64,000 nucleotides of DNA from Penicillus capitatus (Eukaryota > Chlorophyta). Shown here one piece after another: positions 23,160 to 33,900 of this stretch. The translations under genes and the position numbers were made by a program. The notes below the pieces were generated by a model. The model made no database searches, was not told where the DNA came from, and saw nothing but the letters and a program-made list of their open reading frames with translations. The DNA lies in NCBI GenBank assembly GCA_965649825.1, contig OZ287701.1:372001-436000 (forward strand), written 5' to 3'. The first letter of the stretch is position 1. Each line of letters starts with the position of its first letter.

Positions 23160-24952
23160 TGGTTTCGGAGCGAGGCTCCACGTTCAGACTATCATTCCTC
23201 TTTACCGCGAAAAAAGACAATGCCTTCACCCACTTATACTTTTCCCTGTTTGGTAAGCCGCCGACTTACTCCGAGATGGTCTGGAAGAACTTCACGAACT
23301 TTTTCCAGTACATTTTCTCCTTTATTTCAGCCCTGTTCTCGTACGTTGTGTACGGTTTTCGGGTTTTGTTCAGCTCACCTGAGTTTGTCGGAGTGTTTTT
23401 CGCTGTACTGACGGTTATAATTTTCCTGGCCGTCGCTGTTTTTCTTTTGCCGTTTCTCATCAAATACGATTGGGGAGGTCTTTTTCGACAAAAAGGAAGG
23501 GAAGTTAAAAGGCAGGGAAGCATTAAAGAAGGGAATAAGAACCGGACCCTCGGGTTTGAGGGACATGATGGATCTTTACTCAAGTCGATCACCGTTCGCA
23601 ACGCTTCTACGGTCGATCGTTTACAGTCTTTGTTGGATGCTTATGAAAGCCCAACAGAAAGCAACAAGCTTAAGGTTGACCTAATTCTCCAAATCCTCAA
23701 AGAGGAAACCGGGATGAACTCAATTCCAAAGGATGACAAGGAGTGGTCAGCATCGAAATGTCAAAAGGTTTGGCAGAGGGTAATGGAGGCTATTCTGGCC
23801 ATGGAAATACATGGCACGAGCCTGAGTCCGAGGGATGTCCTCAGAAAGGCAGTTATGGAAAGCAAAGGTCTGAATACGCTCCAATTATTAGAAAAATCGA
23901 AGAACATCTTCCTGAGTCTCAGAGAAAAAATTACTGAGACAGAGGCTATGGAGGTTGTAATACCTCGCCTTGGTTTCCAGTTCGCAGTCGCCGTTTTATG
24001 CGACATTAACTTTGACAGCCTCACCTTCGATCTAATCATTGATAGGACGAAAAATTACGAAAAACTCTTAGCTGTCTGCCAGTCTGGGATGACTAACGGA
24101 CAAATGCCATATCCATTGCCTCCCACTAGACGAATGAGTTCAAGAAACCAACAAAGCTTTCCTCCTCGAAGGGAACAAGGAGGAAATCAGAAGTATTGCC
24201 CGAAATGTAGAAGACATGGGCATACGATGTGGGAATGCACAATGCGAAATCCTCCTAGTCCCCCAAACAACTGCAAGAAGTGCGGACAGAGACACTGGAT
24301 CAGTGATTGTCCAATTGCTCAAGCTGAAAGGGAGAGACAGGTCAGAGCGATAAATGAGATGGGAAACGAAGGATTCGAAGCTGTTGAAAACCCTAGGGGC
24401 CCAAACCCTTTCGATGGGATGCCAGGATCTTCGGGTGAAAACCATGAAAATTCCGCTGAAGAGACAGTACAGAATCAACCAGGGGACGATGCAGAAATTG
24501 TGGGATCAGCCAACTTGGGTGTCGGACCCAAGATGACAATTCCTGCTAAAATTGAAAGCGGGGAAACATCTGTACTCTGTGATAGCGGCGCTACTCTTAA
24601 CGCCGTCTCTTTGACATACGTTAAACATCTTGGGAAGCAAGATGAGATGATCTCCTCTACCCAGAAAGTTGGATGTTTCAATGGGAGTCGAGTGCCCGTT
24701 TTGGGAACTATCGCATTGAGAGTTACCATCGGAGAGACGCATCCATGCAGCAGAGTTCTGACTTTCTACGTATTTGACCATGTACCAGACACCATTTTAG
24801 GATCCGACGGATTAAAAAACTTTGGTGCTACAGTCGATTGTGGAAGACACCTCGTACAACTCGATAATCAGATTATCCGATGCTTCTCGTCAAGCCCAAA
24901 CGAGGCTTGTGATTCACAGAATTTCTCTCGCTCGTCAAGCCCAAAAAATTAG
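23159..24952 (+). CDS. retroelement Gag-protease polyprotein
   Basis: The first ATG overlaps the last base of the left LTR and gives 597 residues. Residues about 48-66 and 76-101 are strongly hydrophobic, like two membrane helices, which is unusual at a Gag N-terminus. A charged helical region follows, then two zinc knuckles (CPKCRRHGHTMWEC and CKKCGQRHWISDC) for RNA binding. The aspartic protease comes next, with the active site CDSGATLNAVS and, later, TILGSDGLKNFG. The frame stops at TAG 24950-24952 directly after an A AAA AAT heptamer, and the next frame continues into pol by a -1 shift. Confidence 0.9.
   Translation: MVSERGSTFRLSFLFTAKKDNAFTHLYFSLFGKPPTYSEMVWKNFTNFFQYIFSFISALFSYVVYGFRVLFSSPEFVGVFFAVLTVIIFLAVAVFLLPFLIKYDWGGLFRQKGREVKRQGSIKEGNKNRTLGFEGHDGSLLKSITVRNASTVDRLQSLLDAYESPTESNKLKVDLILQILKEETGMNSIPKDDKEWSASKCQKVWQRVMEAILAMEIHGTSLSPRDVLRKAVMESKGLNTLQLLEKSKNIFLSLREKITETEAMEVVIPRLGFQFAVAVLCDINFDSLTFDLIIDRTKNYEKLLAVCQSGMTNGQMPYPLPPTRRMSSRNQQSFPPRREQGGNQKYCPKCRRHGHTMWECTMRNPPSPPNNCKKCGQRHWISDCPIAQAERERQVRAINEMGNEGFEAVENPRGPNPFDGMPGSSGENHENSAEETVQNQPGDDAEIVGSANLGVGPKMTIPAKIESGETSVLCDSGATLNAVSLTYVKHLGKQDEMISSTQKVGCFNGSRVPVLGTIALRVTIGETHPCSRVLTFYVFDHVPDTILGSDGLKNFGATVDCGRHLVQLDNQIIRCFSSSPNEACDSQNFSRSSSPKN
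24943..24949 (+). promoter_or_regulatory. predicted -1 ribosomal frameshift heptamer
   Basis: In the Gag-protease frame the codons are CCA AAA AAT TAG, giving the slippery sequence A AAA AAT immediately before the stop. The -1 frame is open from here into reverse transcriptase. This is the arrangement known from retroviral gag-pro sites. A downstream stem or pseudoknot was not checked. Confidence 0.7.
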
Positions 24953-27918
24953 ATGGCAGATCACTTGTTGCGTGTGATCTGCATCAGAATGATACATCTC
25001 TTGATGGTTCACATTTCCCACCAGAAAATCCGTCGAATTCTGAAATCGAATCGTGGCAACACAACTTTTTCCCAATGACGTATCTCACACAGAGATGGCC
25101 TTTTGAGGAGAATTGGTCAATTAAAAGAAAAGGGGAATATGAAGTTCTTTTACCCGCTGGAAAATCTTACTTTATAGCTGCAAGAGAATCCAAAACGATC
25201 ATACTCCCTTGGCTGATACAGGGGAAGTTCTTTTCCATCTTCAACTCTTGCAGCATCAGAGAGCTTCTTACTGCATACACGTTTTCGCCCGTTTCTGGGG
25301 AGATTAGAGTCAACATTTTCAACTGCGCATCTCGAACCGTGGTGGTAGCAGCTCGATCGTTTCTCATATGCGTCAGATCATTGGGAAAACTCGATATTCG
25401 CCATTTGCACGCGAAAAAGAACCGAAAGGAGATAAAATCGCAACATCTTTTGACTGAAGGGATATCATTTTCAGACATTACCGACAGTAAGTACTGGGAA
25501 TCACGTTTCCCATTAGTCTTTTCAGAGCCTGATGGAAAGGGGCCTACACCAGCGATGGAAAGATTAGCCATAACGCTGAAAGATGTTCGACTGAAGACCC
25601 CGTTGCACAGTGATTTTGGCATGGACTTTACAGTGGACCATTTGGCGCCGAAAGAATGGATTGATGAGGCCTTTGACAAGTATCTAAAGGCTGGCTTCTT
25701 CGCCGAAGTCCCTGAGGGAAAGTGGGTATACAAGAATCCCTCACTTTTTATACCAAAAGCCGGAAGAAAACAAATACGATGGCTCCATGACTTACGTCAG
25801 TTAAATTCGCATTTTGCCCTACCTCGATCTGATTTTATGTCGGTGCGAGAGGTTATCAGAAGAATTCCCACTAATTGGCACTACTTTGCGGTCGTGGATA
25901 TTGCTGATGGTTTCTTTTCTTTGCCCCTGCATCCTGATTTATACAAATTCTTTGGATTTAACTATGGGGACAGAATTTTTGAATGGAGAGTATTACCCCA
26001 GGGATTTGTCGCGTCCCCTGGTCTTTTCCATCAAAGACTCGCTTATATTCTGAAAAATCATGACGCCATAAATTATATGGATGATGTTATACTGGGATCG
26101 AATAGTGTTGAAGGCTTGAAGGAATCTTTGGACAAGTTGTTTGAACTCTTCACTGAATACGGGCTTCGCATTCAAAAGAAGAAACTTAGATTCGGTAATG
26201 GATCAATCGAATACTTGGGTTTTGATGTTCTGTCTGGGGGACGAGTCACCTGTTCGAGCTACCTAAGATCAAAGAAAGATCTTATTGGAAGAGATATTTC
26301 CTGTGTTCGGGATTTGCAGTCAATCATTGGGGTTTTCAATACTATAAGAAAATATGTACCACGATTTTCACAGGTGATATCTGAACTTCAGGAATTCGTT
26401 ACCTGTAAAGGACCCTTTCCATCGGAGAAGGTGATGCCGTTGGTGATTAAGATATGGAACGAAATCTTCGTTTCATTTCAAATTTGCCATTTACCTGATG
26501 AGCATATAGAATCGTGGCATTTATACACTGACTGGAGTGAGGGACAATTAGGCTATTGTTTGTTTTTTAAGTCAGGAGAAGATTTCAAGCTTTGCGACAT
26601 GAACTCTTGCATTAAAAAGGAAGCAAGGTCAGTCTCCAGTTTTCTTGGAGAATTAATGGGGATAAAATATGCTCTGAATTCTGTTAGACATTTATTATCA
26701 TCGGCCCCTTTGTCCGTGTATTGTGACAACAATGGGGTTGTCACTAAGCTTAATCACTTCATTGATGATTTCTCTGATATACGGGTAAGCAGGCTGGTGT
26801 CGTGGCTATTTAGCAACTTTCCGGCCATTCATCTGTTCTATTTCCCTGGTGGACTGAATAAGATAGCCGACGGGCTTTCTAGACTACCTGCGACTTCGAG
26901 CCCAATGCTGTCGAATGCGTTGGAAATCTGTTTGACCTCACATCAACTGGAAGGAATCAGGAAAGCACATGCAGGTCATTTTTCAATGAAAACAACTTAT
27001 AGAAACCTCCTTTTAGACGGTTACCGATGGCCTAGCATGTGGCAAGACACAATGCACTTTTGTCGTAATTGTCAGAGATGTCAATTATTCAAACGTATCG
27101 AACACACACCTGCTTGGGGAAACCTTTGTGGGGCATTTCCTTTTGATTTAGTTTATATTGATTTTGCTGGTCCCCTCAAATGGTCAGATACCGGGAAGCG
27201 CTTTTTTATCTGCGTTTTGGTAGACTCATTTTCCAAATTTATGGTAACAAGGACAAGTAACGGATGTACTGCCTACGATGCGCTAAGTACGGTGAAATTG
27301 CTAATAGACAATTATGGAACTCCGCACCGCATACAATCGGATCAAGGGGCGGCTTTTATCAGTGACATTTTTCGACAGTATTTGAGAGAATTGAAAATAA
27401 AGCAACAGTTCTCAGTTGCATCTTTTCCCCAAAGCAACGGAATCGTTGAAAGAGCGATTGGTAATCTGAAGCAACGACTCAAGAGAAACAAATCACGAGG
27501 CACGAATAATCAGAGAGTTGGACTAGCGACAAGTCAAATTAACCATACTGTCCACAATATTACTCTTGTTCCTCCAATAAGTGTCGCGCTTGGAATTAGG
27601 AGAAATGGAGAAGAGATCCCTACGGAAGAATATTCTGACCTTCTATCAGAAGTTGCGGAGCGAATCGCAGCATCTCACCAAAGAACACAGAGAACACAAC
27701 TGCAGAAATATCATCAGCATGAAGGATTTCAGATCGGTGATTCGGTGATGTTCCGAAATATGGATCCAGGAAAGAGATGGAACGAAGAGGATTGGGTAGG
27801 ACCTTTCAAGGTCGTAACGAAGTATTCAGACCATCGATTTTCTATAAGAGAAGAAAAGAATGCACGAGTAATCAGACCGGTACACAGTCATCAGCTTCGA
27901 AGATTTTACAGAGATTGA
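24952..27918 (+). CDS. retroelement Pol: reverse transcriptase, RNase H, integrase
   Basis: Continuous frame, first internal ATG at 25075, most likely translated by frameshift from the upstream frame. Reverse transcriptase shows VVDIADGFFSLPLHP, LPQGFVASPGLF and the catalytic YMDDVILGS. RNase H shows YTDWSEGQLGYCL, a GELMGIKYAL helix and YCDNNGVV. Integrase has the HHCC zinc site (HAGHFSMKTTY then CRNCQRCQLF) and a D,D(35)E core with YIDFAGPLKW and QSDQGAAF. The frame is intact to the stop 35 bp before the right LTR. This part copies the RNA genome and inserts the DNA product. Confidence 0.93.
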   Translation, partial: DGRSLVACDLHQNDTSLDGSHFPPENPSNSEIESWQHNFFPMTYLTQRWPFEENWSIKRKGEYEVLLPAGKSYFIAARESKTIILPWLIQGKFFSIFNSCSIRELLTAYTFSPVSGEIRVNIFNCASRTVVVAARSFLICVRSLGKLDIRHLHAKKNRKEIKSQHLLTEGISFSDITDSKYWESRFPLVFSEPDGKGPTPAMERLAITLKDVRLKTPLHSDFGMDFTVDHLAPKEWIDEAFDKYLKAGFFAEVPEGKWVYKNPSLFIPKAGRKQIRWLHDLRQLNSHFALPRSDFMSVREVIRRIPTNWHYFAVVDIADGFFSLPLHPDLYKFFGFNYGDRIFEWRVLPQGFVASPGLFHQRLAYILKNHDAINYMDDVILGSNSVEGLKESLDKLFELFTEYGLRIQKKKLRFGNGSIEYLGFDVLSGGRVTCSSYLRSKKDLIGRDISCVRDLQSIIGVFNTIRKYVPRFSQVISELQEFVTCKGPFPSEKVMPLVIKIWNEIFVSFQICHLPDEHIESWHLYTDWSEGQLGYCLFFKSGEDFKLCDMNSCIKKEARSVSSFLGELMGIKYALNSVRHLLSSAPLSVYCDNNGVVTKLNHFIDDFSDIRVSRLVSWLFSNFPAIHLFYFPGGLNKIADGLSRLPATSSPMLSNALEICLTSHQLEGIRKAHAGHFSMKTTYRNLLLDGYRWPSMWQDTMHFCRNCQRCQLFKRIEHTPAWGNLCGAFPFDLVYIDFAGPLKWSDTGKRFFICVLVDSFSKFMVTRTSNGCTAYDALSTVKLLIDNYGTPHRIQSDQGAAFISDIFRQYLRELKIKQQFSVASFPQSNGIVERAIGNLKQRLKRNKSRGTNNQRVGLATSQINHTVHNITLVPPISVALGIRRNGEEIPTEEYSDLLSEVAERIAASHQRTQRTQLQKYHQHEGFQIGDSVMFRNMDPGKRWNEEDWVGPFKVVTKYSDHRFSIREEKNARVIRPVHSHQLRRFYRD

Positions 27919-27953
27919 GAGTTTCGGAGTTGGCAGGGAAGATGTCGAGCCCA

Positions 27954-28089
27954 TGTTGAATAGTCTGAGCATGACCCTGTCATGTCAATGGTAAAAATTG
28001 GGACAATTCACCTATTTCCCTGTAATTGAGGTTTTACACCTTGTGTCTTCTGGCGTTGAAATTACAGATGAGATCGCTTCTGCGTAACA
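27954..28089 (+). repeat. right LTR
   Basis: 136 bp, identical to 23024-23159 and followed by the GTGGC target duplication. Confidence 0.97.
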
Positions 28090-28224
28090 GTGGCCGCCGT
28101 ATTTCTGAGCTTTGCAACCGGGAGCATTGGAATCGTCTTCATCGGTGCTGGGTTCAAGGAGACGATACACCATCCAAGTGCCCCATTATATCATCTCACT
28201 CTTCAACGCAAACGACGACGCTTT

Positions 28225-30165
28225 ATGAATAGAAGGCCGAACACCATGGTCGACGCTGCCTCCTATGCTGGAAACTGGCAGGAACAGATGGACGAGGTCA
28301 TCGCCCTGCGTTCGATCCTTGGATCAGATTTCAGGTAACGTCTCGCTTTTTCGCGTGAGTGACATTAGATACCAGATTGTCGGAATGGGAAGGAGGGCCA
28401 AAACTGCAGGAAGACAGCGATTTCACAGAACTCCTCGAAAGCAGTGTCCCCGAGAAACCCGTCGACTTGCATTGTCGAGTCACGGTGCGAATTGAAGTGC
28501 CCTCAGACGGCATGACGCTTTCCCTCGCCTCGACCAGCGGCAGTCAATCCAGTACCGCAGAAACAGAAGAGCGGAGCTCTAAGGTCCGATGTCTGCACGC
28601 GACACCTCCTCTGTACAAAGACGGATAGAGCTTAGGTCCTCCACGTGCCGCCTCTTTGTCTGATGCTGGATCTTGTTCCTGGTTATCCGTCGGATGCACC
28701 TCCCGGATTCCGTCTCTCTGCATTTTGGCTTTCCCGGCAACAGCTCACGCAGTTGGCCGCACAGTTGGATCGGATATGGCAGGAGGCGTCCGGTTTTCCT
28801 GTTTGCTTTACGTGGATCGACTGGCTGCAGCGATCTCTGCTGTCGGCGTTGCGGATCGACACGCATCTTCCCATCGACGTGCCACCACGTTCGTGGCAAG
28901 AAAACGACGATCCCCGGATAGCAGTGTGTTCGGACGAGATCTCTCCGCTGGAGATCATGCAAGACATGCTCCAACACGACACGATCCGATCGAACGAGGA
29001 ATTCCACAAGGGTGCCTGGTCCTGTCCCGTCTGCATGGAAGAGCAGCCCGGAAAGAACTTTGTCCGTTTCCACAAGTGCCAGCATTTCTGCTGCGTCGAA
29101 TGCTTCCGGAAGTATTGCTCCGTCAACATCGAGCAAGGACGTGTCGAACTGCACTGCCCAGAGGTCAAATGCACCACCCCTGTGCCTCCGGAGGTTCTGA
29201 AGGAGCACTTAGAGAAGGTACGCTCCCACACAGACGCAATACGAGGCAGGCAGATTGACGATGAGTGGCGTCAGGAGGTGTTCGATCGATGGGAGCAGCT
29301 GTTGTTTCAGAGAACGCTGGAAGCTATGTCCGACATTAAGTACTGTCCCCGCTGCAGCACGGCATGCATCGTGGAGAGCGATCAGTTTGCTCAGTGTCCT
29401 AAGTGTTACTACGCCTTCTGCACGGAATGTCTGGGTGCGTGGCACCCCGGCGGGTGCGCTCCACTACTCAATAAACTCCAATCGCAAGTTCTGTGGTATA
29501 GGAAATGCGTTCGATGGGGAAAGAAGCTGTTGGGTGCAGTAGAGAGAGCTGGACAGAAGCGCCAACGTTATCTGCAAGATCTCAGGAATCAGGTTCTTTC
29601 CATGCAGTATGTGAAGACGAACGCCCATGAATGCCCCAACTGTGGCATGGGAGTCGAAAAAGATGGAGGATGCGATCACATGTTCTGTACCTCTTGCAAC
29701 ACACATTACAACTACGTTGTCGACAGAAGCATGGATATCACTTACGATCACTTCAACGCAAAAGGAAGCCGGTTTTTCAACAAAAGTGACATTTCCGAAT
29801 GGGAATGGATTCAAAAGGATCAACAAAAACGAGAGGTGCTACTAAACATTGGTGCCTTGGTGTTTGACGATGTGCGTGAATGCAGGCAGAGGATAAAAGA
29901 CGACTCAAAGCGTACGTTATTCTGAATTGAAAATGTTGTTCCTGATGGTGTGTGTAGGAATCCTAATCCATATGACCTAGATGAACTATTTTGGGAGTAC
30001 AAGAGATGCCCAGTTTGCAGCACGTATCAGCCAAAGACAAGTCGGGACAATATCATTCACTGCTCTGTCTGTCCCTATCGATTCTGTTTTCTCTGTCTGG
30101 CTGTCTTACCAAAGAAGAATCCCGAAAAACACTTTAAAAATAGTCGCTGTCGCCAATACTCGTGA
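28225..30165 (+). CDS. RBR-type E3 ubiquitin ligase, RNF14-like
   Basis: Exons 28225-28334, 28376-28583, 28636-29915 and 29958-30165 total 601 residues; introns are 41, 52 and 42 nt. The N-terminal RWD domain contains WQEQMDEVIALRSILGSDFR and VPPLCLMLDLVPGYP. The RBR module has RING1 (CPVCMEEQPGKNF to CPEVKC), IBR (YCPRCSTACIVE to ECLGAWHPGGC) and RING2 (CPNCGMGVEKDGGCDHMFC), where the Cys after GG is the expected catalytic residue that accepts ubiquitin. A C-terminal Cys pair region (CPVCSTYQPKTS, then CFLCL) is added by the last exon. This domain order matches RNF14/ARA54. An in-frame 36-nt GT...AG stretch after the RING1 region (near 29217) may also be spliced. The retroelement ends 135 bp before the ATG. 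Confidence 0.9.
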
Positions 30166-30967
30166 CACAGAACCGATGGGGAGAGCGATCGATCTTGTTG
30201 GATTCCGTTTCGGCAGTGACGGGACAGAAAATCTGTCATGTAGCCGCGTGGACGACGCATGTGAGAATAGACTGTATCCATTGGCTCTGCCTTTAAATAC
30301 ACTTAGCAGTGAACATCGATGATGGACGGAGTTTGATTCTTCTATCGATTCATGACTGCTCGGATGTGTCCCCCTCAAAGCGTCGCTATATCGGATGTAA
30401 TGGCTCTTAAGTCATTGTATCAATTAATAGAGCATGCCCTTGATTTGTGAACAGAAATCGTCTTCAGAGATAAGTTCGAAGGGTTCTTGAGTCAGGCCAG
30501 GTCAGAGAGTGACAGTGGTGGATTCTGGGCTTCCTATCACGACGCAGATATACAAACGCCTTCTAACTTCTTTGCGAAATTGATATCTGTGAGGTGTGTG
30601 ATTCGAGTGAGATAGACATTCGATAACTGTCCATTTTGCACCAAAACGGCAACGGACTGCATGCTCTCTCTTGATTCAGAAGTCCAACGATTCTTCTTCT
30701 TGCAGCCCATAGGTACATAATGGTTTCTTCTTTATTCGCTCCATTTCTATGACCTCGGCGTTTCCTCGCAGATTGCAGTTCTCGCTATCTTGATGTCGCG
30801 GCGTCGCTATTGTACCATGCGTCATGACGCGGTTATTTATAATTGGTAATTCGGAAACTCTTTTGGAGTGCCCCAAACGTGTCTTTTCGTTTCGGTTTCT
30901 GACTCTTACCGCATCGCAAATTCCTAGAGTCTAAACAACGTGCAACGCCGTTCATGCAAGTTACAGG
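30166..30967. other. unresolved interval with one coding-like segment
   Basis: At about 30454-30596 a plus-strand stretch preceded by an acceptor-like AG reads FEGFLSQARSESDSGGFWAS. It may be a first exon of the MATH-RING gene, but I cannot join it. The rest shows nothing recognisable. Confidence 0.3.
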
Positions 30968-33900
30968 TCTGTCGTCTTTGAGTTTGGTTTTGTCGAGTCC
31001 ATACTGCATGCAGAAGGAATCGGGTTGTCGAATGGAGTGCAGTATTCATACACGCTGAAAGAAAGTTCATGGTATGCCGAATACGAGGTAATGACAACTC
31101 TGTCGTCGCTTGACTCCATGCAACATTGTCTATGACAGTGGCGCATACCACATACCATTCTCGAGAGAAAGTGGAACATGGAATCATCAGAATTCAGAGT
31201 CGACGGCAGGAAGTGGTAAAGGACGTTAGACGTCGTGTCACAGAGGACCAAATGCGAATGCTTGTCCCTTCAGGAACATCTTCGCGGAGTGCCAAGATAA
31301 CGGGAAGCTCTCGACTGGCCTACAGAAGGCAAGTAACCGACCAGTGCAGGCGCACTTTGCCATTACTCTTGTCAATCATGGAGATAAAAGGAAAAGCTTG
31401 ACAAGAGGTATCACTCGTGCTCGAATATGGATGGTTCAGCGAGTAACAAGTATGGTTGACAGGCGCCCTTGGTCATTTTGGGTGGTTTCAAGAAAGGGTG
31501 AATGTCGATCCGTTCATCGATGCTTCAGAAGTCAAGGATACAACGTTTGGATTCTTAAAGGACGATTTCTTCATTTTGCGGCTGGAGTTGAGGATAATAC
31601 ATCAACGAAACGAGTCTTTCGCTCTAACAGTTACGAGTGAAAAGGTGGTATGTAATGTAAGCGCACAGGGCAAGCGTCTTGCAAAAGCCTAAGAGTGGAT
31701 TTTGACAGTGGAAAATCTACCGTCCATGGGAAATGAGTCCATCCATTGTCAGCAACGATGCCTTCAAAGTTGAAAGCCATAAGATGTCAGTGATGCACAG
31801 TGTAGCCTCGCATTAGTGCCAGAAGGTTGGCTGTCTGCGTAGGAAGATAAAACTCTGTAAGGAAGAAGGGGATTTCGGTCCCGACGGTCTGAGTGTTCTT
31901 CTTGCCAATATGAGCGATCTTCCTGTTAGCATCAAAGCGATAATTTATCGACCCAGTCAATCGATTCATAATGGCAATCGAATCGCAGGTTCTCCTCTGA
32001 TGTTGTTTTTTGTCATACCTTTCTGTTCCAGAGTTCGAGGAGCGCATCGACAGTGGCACTTCTAAGGGATGGGTTCGACTGCACAAGAAGACAGATCTGT
32101 TGACCAGATCTCCATTCGTGGAAGACGGCTGGTTACGCATGCGTATCGAGATCAAGCCTATCAGAGACTGGGATTTTCGAAGCTCGCTGGGTCCGGTTCT
32201 TGGACGGATTCCACCTCGATGTCTACCTCAGATCGAAAGTCACATTGCCGTGCACAATGAGGGTAATCAGATGCCTTCTTAAAGAAGGCACAAATCGCCC
32301 ATCTTAGGTGGCCGTGCACAAACGCTTCCCTTTTTTGGTCTTGATTGCATTTCCCACAGTAACAGGATTACGCTGAACAGTTGGTTTGCTTCCTATGAGG
32401 TGATTCGTGCTCCAGGTCTTATTGGCGATCATGATGTTTGTTTATGTTTGACAGTGGTGCGTAAATCGACACTTGTTGCTGGAGGAACATCCGATCTTCA
32501 CAAACGTATTCGCAGTGGAGAACCGACAATGGTGGAAAAAAGAGATCGTTTCATTCTATCAACGGTTGCTTCTTGTGTGAAGGTGCATTGGACTCAAAAG
32601 CGATGAAGATGGATCTCTTGTAGTCTGTCTCGAGTCGAGGAACGAGACTCGAGTGAATGTTCATTTCGGATTTACTCTAGTGAATTATGATACTGTTGAT
32701 AACAGTTATCGTACAGGTAGAGAATCAAGATTCACAATAAACCGACAGGTTGAATCAATGCTCGTTCGACAGGAAATCTGCTCGAGTTTTCGTTCATGAA
32801 CGACTGCTGCGAACAGAAACTCGTTTCGTGCAGCCAGAGAAGGTCACAAGGTCCTGGATTCCTCAGAGAGAACTACTTCCTCGTTCGCCTGGACATGAGA
32901 CTGAAACGGGATGACAATGAATCCTGTCAGATCTCAGTGGACGGAAAGACAGCGACCTGCCAAGTGATCATTTGTTCGGGGTGTTGTGCCTCAGCGTCAA
33001 GTGCTGTCCAGTGGAAGCTAAGGTTTGTGAAAGATACGAGCCCGTGGCGTGTTGCAACCGAGATCGTCAGAATTGAAGACTCTGAGCTGTGAGCATCTGC
33101 TGGATATTACTTCCTCAATGCAAGGTTTTTTGTGAGTAGGAAGGTGTTCTTTTATCCCAATGGCTTAACGGGTTCAAGTTCTTCAACTATTTCGATCGTG
33201 AACTTGAAAACAGAGCTCGTACTGGGGCGCTTCACCATTCGCGCTGTTCATTGCAACGAATCTGCAATAGACAGAATATACAGTGAATCCATCTATCACT
33301 TATCTCTCCCCATCGAAATGTGCTGAACAGGTTGCCATCGCGTGGTCCGAGGACACGGAGAAAGAATGCTAAAATCTCCTTTCACTCGAGCCGATCTAAA
33401 CGACGAGGCATTGGGTTTTGTACAAGAAGGCTGGGTGACGATCGAGATCAAAACAACGCTGTTTGACGAGCAAGAATTCAACAAGGAGATAGTATATGTT
33501 CCAAAATCTCTGGATCAAGCTCCTTGTACATGGAAGGAGCCCGATTGTGAGGAACTAATCTGCGTCGAAGGTGCGCCGCTGACCCACATCTTTCCGCTTT
33601 GTGGTTATTGTTTGCAGATGGAAGTGGCGAGGACAATAGCATTCCTTACACCTTTGTACTCAACAAGTACAAATACTACGCGACCTATGAGGTCAGCTTT
33701 GTCAAACCATCGTGTCTTTGATATTATGACCCGTTTTTTGTAGTGTCGAGTGTCCGAACGTCTGCAGCACAAGAGAGACGTGAAAGTATCCACCAAACCG
33801 TTTGAACTGGACGGGAGAAATTGGTCATACAACAAACTTACGAGGATGTTGTCAACGTTCTGTGTTTTCAGGCGTCTCGATGTGCAGCACCTATTTGATG

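Larger units (their letters stand above)
23024..28089 (+). mobile_element. complete Ty3-type LTR retrotransposon
   Basis: Two identical 136-bp direct repeats that begin TGTTGAAT and end GCGTAACA bound a 5,066-bp element. The 5-bp sequence GTGGC occurs immediately before the left LTR (23019-23023) and after the right LTR (28090-28094), a clean target site duplication. TGGTTTCGGAGCGAGG directly follows the left LTR and looks like a tRNA primer binding site. Order of domains is Gag-like zinc knuckles, protease, reverse transcriptase, RNase H, integrase, which is the Ty3 order. I saw no internal stop in either frame apart from the one at the frame change. Identical LTRs and intact frames point to a recent insertion. 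No convincing polypurine tract is seen before the right LTR. Confidence 0.95.
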
